Shown: in pieces, positions 52,978 to 61,694 of the stretch
Layout of the letters: each line of letters starts with the position of its first letter
How positions within the stretch are numbered: the stretch's first letter is position 1
Source: Knufia peltigerae
Lineage: Eukaryota; Ascomycota; Eurotiomycetes; Chaetothyriales; Trichomeriaceae
Assembly: GCA_030247855.1 (NCBI GenBank)
Contig: JAPDRN010000006.1
Coordinates: forward strand, 62,001 to 126,000
Direction: 5' to 3'
Length of the DNA: 64,000 bases
The notes under the pieces: generated by a model
Seen by the model: the letters and a program-made list of their open reading frames with translations, nothing else
What the model was told of the DNA's origin: nothing
The model's database searches: none
Program-made: the position numbers and the translations under genes

Positions 52978-54354
52978 TCACCCCTCTACGGGATTCATGC
53001 TCGAGACTGTCTTGAGAGCTTCAAGAATGATCCATGGATCTTGGTCATCTGCCATTTTATCTCCTCCAAACATTTCCCAGGTCTTGCTGGTTTCGGCGCG
53101 TAGAACAGAGTCCAATATCCTCTCCGTGTGCTGCCACTCGGCGCGGCGGTTTTCATCTGCGCCATTCTCATCACCGGTCCCACGTCTAATCACGTTGCCA
53201 CTCGCGTCCTCAGTCGTCGCTCGCATATCTTCCAAGTCGTGTTGCAACTCCTTTCCCTCCTCCTCGGCCCACTGGATTTGACGGCGCAAAAGACGGTAGT
53301 ATTGAGAAGGTGGCAAGCTTCGCTCGTACTCATCCATCATCTCGTATACGTCGGTCGGGTAGTACTCGGGAGGTACTGGGAGAACAAAGGGGAAATTGTC
53401 CATGTCAATTGCACCGGCGAGTTCTCCATTTCCATCAGCATCGGCCATGTCCACGTCTTCCATATCAGCGCCCGCCCTCGACATGATCGGCAATGGCGGG
53501 AGGTCGCCAATGAGCAACGCCTTTTTGTCTCCGTTTGATTTGCCGCCCATGGTCAGCTTGATCCTTTTCAGTGGCAGTGAGGATGCGCCGCCGTTGGATA
53601 TTCCTCCGGTGTGGCCTCGAGGAACCGGATCACTAGGTCGAAGAGCCTCGGTTTCATGCACAGTTCGCATGTGCTTGGCCAACGCGTCAGATCTCGTGAA
53701 ACTGCGGTCGCATTCTGGCAAGGCGCACATGAATGGCTTCTCCTTTGTGTGGCTTCTCATGTGAGCTTTCAACGCGTAGGCACTGGTGTGTGGTTGACCC
53801 TTTCTCGCACAGCCGTCCCATTCACAGTAGTACTTTTTCTGACGAGGAATGATGTGGACGTCATTGATGTGCGCCACTAGATTGTCCATGTTTCCTTGTT
53901 CACGATCTTCACAATTGTCCCACAGACACCTGGTGACTTGAACGTAGTCGGCCAATTCGGGGTTCTCAGGATTGGCTTGTGCAGCGGCGTAGGCGGTGGA
54001 GAGAGGATGGGTTGGACCGAGGTGCGCAAAGGAGGGTGAGGTTGGCACAGACCCTGACGAGTCGCTCGATATTGAGCCCGTTGGCGATCGCGGCGGGTTG
54101 GCAGTAGAGCCAGATTGAGGCGTTGCATGATCATAGCTCGCGGTGCCAGTCTTGCGACGTTTGTTCGGAGGCATCTCCGCCGGTCTGCCGGTGGTACTCA
54201 ACATAGAAACAGAACCGTCGTCCGAGGCCGAGAGAATGGATTCTTGTGAGTGTGAACGTGACCGCTGGTTGAACTTGACATCTTCAGGGAATTCGTCAGA
54301 GTCGATGTCCGACAAGGGCGACCCCGAAGCCGGGGTTCCAGCATCCTGATCCAT
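52978..54354 (-). CDS. C2H2 zinc-finger protein resembling INO80 subunit Iec1
   Basis: A single-exon protein of 458 residues from the ATG at 54354. The N-terminal ~140 residues are Ser/Pro-rich and disordered. Three C2H2-type fingers follow at about 150-250: a degenerate first one (CLWDNC ... HINDVH), a second (CEWDGC ... HMRSH) and a canonical third (CALPEC ... HMRTVH), the GLI-like spacing of fungal Iec1-type proteins. Downstream are an acidic stretch with EDVDMADADGNGE, PPEYYPTDVYEMMDEYERSL, and an alpha-helical region YRLLRRQIQWAEEEGKELQH. Assignment to the INO80 chromatin complex is from general resemblance and is not certain. It is divergent from the AlaX gene. Confidence 0.75.
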   Translation of the reverse strand: MDQDAGTPASGSPLSDIDSDEFPEDVKFNQRSRSHSQESILSASDDGSVSMLSTTGRPAEMPPNKRRKTGTASYDHATPQSGSTANPPRSPTGSISSDSSGSVPTSPSFAHLGPTHPLSTAYAAAQANPENPELADYVQVTRCLWDNCEDREQGNMDNLVAHINDVHIIPRQKKYYCEWDGCARKGQPHTSAYALKAHMRSHTKEKPFMCALPECDRSFTRSDALAKHMRTVHETEALRPSDPVPRGHTGGISNGGASSLPLKRIKLTMGGKSNGDKKALLIGDLPPLPIMSRAGADMEDVDMADADGNGELAGAIDMDNFPFVLPVPPEYYPTDVYEMMDEYERSLPPSQYYRLLRRQIQWAEEEGKELQHDLEDMRATTEDASGNVIRRGTGDENGADENRRAEWQHTERILDSVLRAETSKTWEMFGGDKMADDQDPWIILEALKTVSSMNPVEG

Positions 54355-55070
54355 CGCAACAAGTGAATCCTCAATGACAACAGTATGAATCAAGTCATAT
54401 CAGTGAGACAAAAGTAAAGTCAATATTTGCGACGAAGTGAGTGCAAACGCGCGACTCAAGATATCTGTCCATGATTCTGTATTGTTGCGTTTGACAGGGG
54501 AATTGTAGACACCTTCGGCCAACCTGCTATGTTTGTCTTTCACCAGACACTTAACAGTGCTAACAGTTTTACGCCTGTTATCGGTATTGAGAACAGAGTA
54601 TTCAACTGGCAACTTTTACTCTTCCACAAATTAGAGGACAAGAGTCCTGCATCTTCTCACATGGAGACCTCTCGGTTGCCCTTGGAACCAGCTATCAAAG
54701 GTTCCCCAGGTCCAGCTTCGCGTCGAGTTCAAGATTTCATGGTAGCATTAAGGAATCATTTCTTGCCAAATCCGGAAGGTCGTGTCCGAACATCGCAACG
54801 CCCTTCGATATGATCATTAGAAATTCCATTTGTCTCTTCTCTCTTCTCTCTTCTCTCTTCTGTGCCTGTAATTTTCCATTCTCTAGGCGCTTGATAATCA
54901 AAGAATATTCACAATCACTGTATAGAGAGTAGGGCGCTATAAATCTCGCCTGCAGACAAAAAGAAGACAACACCTTTGATGCGACCATGACATTCTAGAT
55001 ATAAAACATCCGGCTGCTCGACGCAACACCACCTCCACCTCCTTGATCGCGAAGCATAACACTCAACAGA
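54355..55070. promoter_or_regulatory. Divergent intergenic region, C2H2 and AlaX genes
   Basis: 716 bp holding both promoters and a 7 bp tandem repeat listed separately. No other gene seen. Confidence 0.4.
54834..54861 (+). repeat. Four perfect copies of a 7 bp unit (CTCTTCT)
   Basis: A short pyrimidine minisatellite about 210 bp upstream of the AlaX start. It may serve as a pyrimidine tract of the promoter. Confidence 0.8.
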
Positions 55071-55892
55071 ATGTCCAATTCAATAGGGCGCACGATACTC
55101 TCGTACCAGCACAATGCCAAACTCTACACGCTCCCAACTTCAGTCTCAGCAATCACTCCTTTCCCTTCTCTGGCCGAAAGCAATCGCCAACTTTTCAAGT
55201 CGGCGACAGACGATGATTCGGTCGTCGTGACGAAGGAGACAATCTTCCACCCCCAAGGCGGCGGACAACCGTCCGATACAGGATCCATGACATCTGCGTC
55301 CGGTTCCTCATTCTCTGTGTCCGCGGTGCGCATGTCCGCGACCGACGAAGGCCAAGTTCTCCATCTAGGCCGGTTCGCCGACCCGTCGAAGCCGTTCACG
55401 CCAGGCGAGACGGCCACGCAGCATCTCGACGTCGACAAGCGTCTTTTGTATTCGCGTCTACACACGGCGGGACACGTGCTCGGTGCCGCAGTGAGGCACC
55501 TCCTCGAGAAACAGGTGGCGGGCTTCGACGAGCTCAAGGCCAGTCATTTTCCCGACAGTGCGGCGTGCGAGTTTGCCGGCCTGATCGAGGGGAAATGGAA
55601 AGACGGCATTCAGGCCAAAGTGGACGAGTACGTCGCAGCGTCGATGCCGGTCGAGGTCGATTTTTGGACCGAGGAGGACTTCAAGACCAACGGAGTCGAG
55701 CGGCTGATCCCAAACGGAGACGGAGTCAAGCTCGCGCCGGGCGAAAAGTATCGTGTCGTCAAGATTGTAGGTGCAGAGGTCTACCCATGCGGTGGCACTC
55801 ATGTCGACACGACCGATCAATGTGGGAAAGTCGGTGTAAGGAAGATTAGTAGGAGCAAAGGCACAAGTCGGGTTTCTTATAATGTCAATTGA
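55071..55892 (+). CDS. AlaX-type alanyl-tRNA editing protein (AARSD1-like)
   Basis: A single-exon protein of 273 residues. It is a free-standing homologue of the AlaRS editing domain, which removes Ser or Gly wrongly attached to tRNA-Ala. The zinc-binding catalytic motifs are present: RLHTAGHVLG (HxxxH) at about residue 130 and YPCGGTHVDTTDQ (CxxxH) near 242. The N-terminal AlaRS-type beta domain is marked by FHPQGGGQPSDTGSM. The C-terminal segment VGVRKISRSKGTSRVSYN completes the domain. No synthetase core is present. It is cytosolic and divergent from the C2H2 gene. Confidence 0.92.
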   Translation: MSNSIGRTILSYQHNAKLYTLPTSVSAITPFPSLAESNRQLFKSATDDDSVVVTKETIFHPQGGGQPSDTGSMTSASGSSFSVSAVRMSATDEGQVLHLGRFADPSKPFTPGETATQHLDVDKRLLYSRLHTAGHVLGAAVRHLLEKQVAGFDELKASHFPDSAACEFAGLIEGKWKDGIQAKVDEYVAASMPVEVDFWTEEDFKTNGVERLIPNGDGVKLAPGEKYRVVKIVGAEVYPCGGTHVDTTDQCGKVGVRKISRSKGTSRVSYNVN

Positions 55893-56086
55893 GAATTGGG
55901 AGTCCAGGAAGATATCAATTCCCAAACCATAAATCTCACCAGAGAAAGAAAGGCCGGGTATAGGGTTGCCGTCATTCGACAGACTAGATTGTGCCATGTT
56001 GAGTACGAAGATTATCTAGACTAAGATCTATACAATGTAACATGTATCTATGAAACGTCTCTAACCTCGAGATGGTAAATCACCCT

Positions 56087-57776
56087 TTACTGTCCTTTCT
56101 TCTCATCGACAAGCCCAGTCGCCCTCTTCCACTCAAAGTGATGTGGACCCTTGACCGGTTTTCCGGGCCCCTCGTCCCATGTCTCGTAATTATGTTCGCC
56201 AAAGTAATCGAGTTCGGCCTCCATGAACTGTGTAGGCAGCATCGTCGAGCTAGAGTACTTGCAATACTCCAGCGTCGCACTCAAGGAGGGCACGTAGGTA
56301 TCGACCTCGACACTCTTGAGCACGACCTTTTTGAGCGAGGGTAGAGACTTGGTCAACTCCTCCGCGATCTCGCCATTGGCGAGCAGGTTCTCACCGTCGT
56401 GATCTTCACGTGTGTGCACGCTATCCAGCACGTCAGAGATGTGGTCGGACTGGATGATACAGCCGCCACGCCAGATCTGCAGGATCTTCCGGTAGTTGAG
56501 GTGCCAGTCTTCCTGGCGATCCATCTTCTTGAGGACATGCATACCTTGGATGAACGAGCACAACAATGCTGCGTAGAGGGCAAGTTTGAGGTCTTCGATG
56601 AAGGCGGGTAGAGACGATCGGAGCTCGATCGAGCTAGGACCGGCGACGCCGCCACCAAATGTTTTGTTGACGGCGAGGCGACTGGCGGCATCGGCAGATG
56701 CACAACGGAACAGGTGTGCGGTGGTAATGGTTGGAGTGGGCACATGGAGTCGTATGGCTTCTTCGTTTGTCCAGATTCCTGTGCCTTCCGATCCGTCGGC
56801 ATCTTGGACGACTTTGTCGAGTACCTCGGAGAGGACAAAAGTACCGTCATCTTTCTTCGTGCGACTGATATCGGCGCCAATCGAGACAAGGAAATTGTCC
56901 CGCAAAGGGCCATCTTTGTTCCATGACTCAAAGACATCAGCAATCTCCTCGTATTTCATGTGGAGACACTTGTTCATGATAAACCAAACTTCTGCGATGG
57001 CCGACATCATGCCCTGCTCGATGCCGTTATGGATCATCTTGACATAGTGGCCACTGCCTCGGGGTCCAATGGGGGTGGTACATGCACGGCCTTGCTTATC
57101 CTTTGCCGCCACACGTTGTAGAAACGGTATGACTTTCTTCAGGACTTCGGCATTACCGCCTGGAGACAATGACGGCCCGTGGCGTGCGCTCTGATAGCCA
57201 CCGCTCACACCGCAGCCGATGTAGTGAATGCCATGAGGCTCTAATTCTCGCTGTCGTCGCTCTGTGAACTTCCAGTACTCGTTCGAGCAGTCAAGAATGA
57301 TGTCGCCCCGTTCTAAGTGCGGTCGGAGGTCTTTCAGTACCGCGTCACCTGCTCCGCCATGAGGTATACTGAAGACGAAAAGCTTGGGATCCTGACCAGA
57401 CTTCAAGCTGTGGCACATCTCCTGGTAGTCTTTTTGAGCGTGGATATGTTTATCGAGGCCAGTATCAATTGCTTCTTGCTCGAGTTTCTTGACATTATCT
57501 CCGTCTAATGCTATATGATTAGCCTTGGGCCGACGATTTGAACAAGGGAAAACGTGCTTGGATCATAGTAGAATACCTCGACACCGTGCTCAGCGTATAG
57601 GAGAGACATCATCCCGCCCATGCTGCCCGTGCCACACATGCCAAGCTATAACAAGCATTAGTGATGTGTCGTTCTTGGCTCCACATGTATACCATTCTGA
57701 GATCTGCCTCTGATATGAAGAGTAGTTCCCAGGAACAACATACCTTCTTGAACTCGGGTCCATCATCTTGTCCCAT
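56087..57776 (-). CDS. Divergent 6-phosphogluconate dehydrogenase-like enzyme, probably altered substrate
   Basis: Three exons, 57776-57744, 57645-57558 and 57510-56087, give about 514 residues. The N-terminal NAD(P)-binding LGMCGTGSMGG leads into the Rossmann fold, then GCGVSGG and the catalytic KMIHNGIE follow, so Lys and Glu are kept. Family members have EYGDMQ after HNGI; here it is EQGMMS, losing the Tyr that holds the substrate phosphate. The phosphate Lys before TGxW appears to be Glu (SEGTGIW), and the C-terminal Arg before DYFGxH is Leu (AELDYFGEH). The Arg in FARCLS is kept (LFRCAS). A different, perhaps non-phosphorylated sugar acid is likely. The exon 2 end is uncertain: the best frame uses a GC-AG intron (A/gcacgt). 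Divergent with the TIM-barrel gene. Confidence 0.82.
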
Positions 57777-58221
57777 CTTATAATTGTTGGATATGGTCTT
57801 CAGGTCGTTGAGTATCTCGAACTTCGCGGCTAGTCGAAGGTGCGGTTCCTGTGATCGACTTGCGGAAATCTGGCCGTAGCGAAGTTGCCAGCTTTCAGCA
57901 GAACATGAAGATGATCACCTTGAGAGGTAATGAGACATGTTGATTTCTTTCGCATCCGCAGTTCCCGCATCCATGTGAAAGTGTGAAGCATTTTGCGCAT
58001 GTTTCACTGATTCTGACGCGCATCTGACGTCACGTCGAAGCAGGCCGAATAGACAGTAATCTCGACATTGATAGATTGCACCGGATATTCTGTGATTTTG
58101 TTGATCTACCGGGGAGACAACAGAATACTCGCGTTCACTACATCGTTGACGCAGTCATTGCATTCAGAGGACACCGTCGCTGAGCCGAAGTTTGGTAAAA
58201 GGGCTCCGAACAGAACTCACC
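57777..58221. promoter_or_regulatory. Bidirectional promoter of the 6PGDH-like/TIM-barrel pair
   Basis: 445 bp between the two start codons, compact enough for shared control. No motif is obvious by eye. Confidence 0.45.
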
Positions 58222-59320
58222 ATGGCCACTTTCAAAGGCGACAAGATCCCAACTTGCTATGCCTCCTGTTCGATAGGACATAATGATAAGCACACACTGC
58301 CAGAGAAGTTGAAGGCTATTGCCGGTGCAGGTTTCGACGCTATTGAGCTTTCCATGCCCGATATTTTGGCGTATGGCCAACAGATTTCGGAGAACAGATC
58401 CGAACTAGATCCCAATGATTTTGCAACAATACGAACTGTTGGACAGAAGATAAGAGACTTATGTAAAGAGCATGGCCTGAAAATCCTGATTCTGCAACCA
58501 TTTGCCAACTTTGAGGGGTGGCCCAAAGATGGAAAGGAGCGCAAGGATGCCTGGGAGAGGGCTATGGGCTGGATGAGTATCATGGAAACAATTGGAACAG
58601 ATATGATGCAGGTAGGTCGAACCAGTGTCGGCCAGACAGAATAGTGAACATTACTCACGGGACCCATAGATTGGTTCGTCAGACGCCGAAGGGATCAGTT
58701 CAAATTTTGACGACCTTGCCTCCGACTTGGCCGAGCTTGCCGATGTTTTCGCGAAGAAGGGATTCCGAATTGCTTACGAGAACTGGTGCTGGGCAACTCA
58801 TGCACCAACATGGAAAAGTGTATGGGAAGTTGTCAAAAGGGCAGACCGACCGAATCTTGGGCTATGTCTTGATACCTTCCAAAGCGCTGGCGGTGAATGG
58901 GGCAGCCCGGTTACCAGATCAGGACTGATTGAAGACGTGGGCAAGGATGACCTCGATAGAAGATGGAAGGCGAGTTGTGAAGAACTCTCACAGTCGGTGC
59001 CTCCTGAGAAAATCTTCTTCTTGCAGATTTCCGACGCGTACAAGATGGACCCGCCACTGGAAAATAAGTCCGACAGGAGCGGATTGCGCCCTCGGGGTCA
59101 ATGGAGCCATGACTACCGCGCCTTGCCATACGACGGCGGTTATCTGCCCATTGAAGACTTCACGAGAGCAGTACTCAAGACTGGCTTCCGTGGCTGGCTT
59201 TCGATGGAGGTCTTTGATGGTAGAGGACCGGATAAATATGGTGACAATATGCACCCCTATGCACAGCAAGCCTTCAGCTCTTTGCAGAAGTTGCTCGATA
59301 AAGCTGGAGCCAAGGCCTGA
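58222..59320 (+). CDS. Sugar isomerase/epimerase-fold TIM-barrel enzyme (AP-endonuclease-2 superfamily)
   Basis: Two exons, 58222-58611 and 58670-59320, give 346 residues; the intron is 58 bp with donor gtaggt and acceptor catag. The ATG at 58222 has a strong CACCATGG context. Barrel landmarks are CSIGHNDKHTLPEKLKAIAG, GFDAIELSMPDI, an ENW metal site near 190 (RIAYENWCWATH), CLDTFQSAGGEW, FFLQISDAYK and the closing WLSMEVFDGRG. These give the Glu, Asp, His and Glu metal ligands of the xylose isomerase/3-dehydroshikimate dehydratase/hydroxypyruvate isomerase superfamily. The precise reaction cannot be read from sequence; annotations as 3-dehydroshikimate dehydratase would be weak. Pairing with a 6PGDH-like gene suggests a sugar-acid or polyol step. 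Confidence 0.85.
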
Positions 59321-61694
59321 GTGGTGTCGTATGAGGATGGGTGCCAAGAAGGCCCCCCTTGGACGGCATGAAAGAAAGCAGCACATCAAAAGTTCTCGAT
59401 GTATTTGCACGTCCGCCTATTCAGTGCAGTCAGGAGTACGATGGTACAAGAAGCAGCTTGAGGTCAAATAATGACGTGGCATCACATCCAGCCATGCAGC
59501 TGAAAAAGGGTTGTTACTCAACTGCAAACCAAACCAAGAGATGGATGGGTTGAAGGATTCTGTACGCCAGTTGGTGGAACGATCCGACAATGCTTCGAGA
59601 GGCTGGAGTATGTTGCACAATGAAGTGTCTCTGTCGTAAATGTAATTCCAAGACATGTAGTCCAACAGCCAAGCCTTTGACCTGTCACAATCTGTCATAC
59701 TTGTCAACAGTGTTTGTGGTATTGTAGATAGCCCTCATGCTTTCCGAAGGAGGTCCGTCACAGTTCAAGGGAAAATGTTGCCGGCGCACGGAGGATTTAG
59801 CCCGCCTCATCTTGATAAGTTGGTTAGTTAAAGCTTAGTACATCGATCTATTGAATGCGTCAGTGCAAGCAACAATAGGGCACTGAGCCCAAGTGGAAGA
59901 CTCTTCTGACTGTAGCAGACATCGACCTGACAAGATGGTGCAGAGGAAGGAAATTAATTGCTGCGTTTCTGAGAATCATGTTTAGCAGTAACAACAATCC
60001 TTGAAAACCAGTTGTCTCTCTGTACCAGGATTGTAATAACTGGTGGGTTTAATTCTGGACCTAAACATCCATGACACTCGTGCATTGTACTCCGTACTCC
60101 GTACCTCGGTATGCGACCCTGCTGGTACAATATGTAGGCTGGATTTGATCCAAACAAGTCTCTTGGTTTGACATAGAGCCAAGGAGACTACTGCAAGTGG
60201 TACTGTGTGTATTCGAAGGTATACCGTTCACGACACGGTGGAGGGTATTGTACTGTAATTCGATGCGGACGAACAGGGTCCGTGCAAAGGAAGCTTTTTG
60301 CTGGAAAAGATAGAGGTCCCAACAGGAGAGAATACGGACACGGAGTACTGAGTGTGATTGCCCGTGCGATTTTCCTGAAGAATTGCATGGGTCCCTCCGT
60401 ACTGAGGGCGCGACTCGGGACGCGTGAAGATATAACAGGCTTAGCTGATCTCAAAGATACATATGCAAGAGCAGGGCTGATGCCAATTCAACATTGGGTT
60501 CAGGGCTGAGACAAGCCCGAAGTACTCCGTACTCTTTAGTGAGTTATGGTACTCCGTGATCAAGGAACAATTGCTGATGGCTGAGAATTCTCGACAAGCT
60601 TCTGCTCTTCGTGAAGAAAAAAAGCTGTGGCTGTTTTTGGAGCCTTGCCATTTTGTCCGCGATCGACCACTAGTCCTGATCGGGTTTGGTGCCTTAATTT
60701 CCGGACTGCATAGTGGCTTCTTTTGGTTCAACCTCAATTTCCTCCTCAACCACCGACTCTCCGACTTCTTCACTTCGTTTTTCTCCCTATCCATCCCTAT
60801 CATCGCTATCGCCATGTCAGCTTGCCCCCTGCTCTTGCACGGCCCGTCTTTGCTATTGTTTCAGCCTGCCCTCGAGGTACACTAGTCGCGAACCTAGTGG
60901 TACCTTTTGTGAACAAATGCCCTGTCGGTTGGCTTCCGACTTTGTGCTCATCGTCATTTCTCCTGATCGCGTCTCGCTCGCTTAGCGGAGGCAAAATCCT
61001 TCGACGCGAGCTCTACTCCGTACTTTCAACACTGTCCCCGGTCACCTTTGTGTGTAGAAACAGAAAAAGAGCCCCATCATGCATGGGTTCCCTGGTTGCC
61101 TGAACAAACGAACAAGGACCTCAGATTACTACTGTACTGTATGTAAATTCCAAGGCTGATCTATCTGCAAGGCGTTTGCGTCCGAGCTTTCTGCCCTTTG
61201 TCTATCACTTTCTCAACGTCTTCCGCTCATCAGCCTCCGCCAATGGAACCCTTCTATTGAAGTTTAAGCGTTCATTTGTGGCTTTTCCTGGCTTCTGTCA
61301 ACCGTGCTTGGTCTATTCATATTTTTTGCGATTTCCGTCAGAGTTCTCAGAAACTCCACCTGCCCTGCCAATGGCCCCGATGTGTGACAACATGCTTCCT
61401 GCAAAGACGGTCTTCCATTGCTACAAGGGACCCAAATCCTTCACGCACGGCAAGATGGCGCCGGAACCAACCTGGCTCATGATGCCATGGAAGGATTGGT
61501 GATCCATTCTTGCGCGACGCGGTCATTCTGTAAGTGCCTGACTCTGACATGTGTCTTGTATATCTTTGTGCCATGTCCATCCCTCGCGTAGCCACTTCCC
61601 CAGACTCTTATCAATTGTGTGCTGTCGACATCTCTAGTCGATCCATCTTCTGTCGATCGACCTCATGCTGTGACTCCAGCTCTTCTTCGCCTCC
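59321..61694. other. 2.4 kb gene-free interval upstream of the MFS antiporter
   Basis: Contains several TACTCCGTA copies (60087-60104, 60522-60530 and 61015-61023) and one near copy at 60333. Open frames of 80-125 codons show no family features. It should hold the antiporter promoter and leader. Confidence 0.45.
60087..60104. repeat. Tandem TACTCCGTA repeat
   Basis: Two overlapping copies of TACTCCGTA in the interval upstream of the MFS antiporter. Confidence 0.6.

Noticed and set aside
60556..61103. Overlapping open frames of 80-126 codons
   Set aside because: No domain, signal peptide or splice pattern; they overlap each other in a repeat-containing promoter region.
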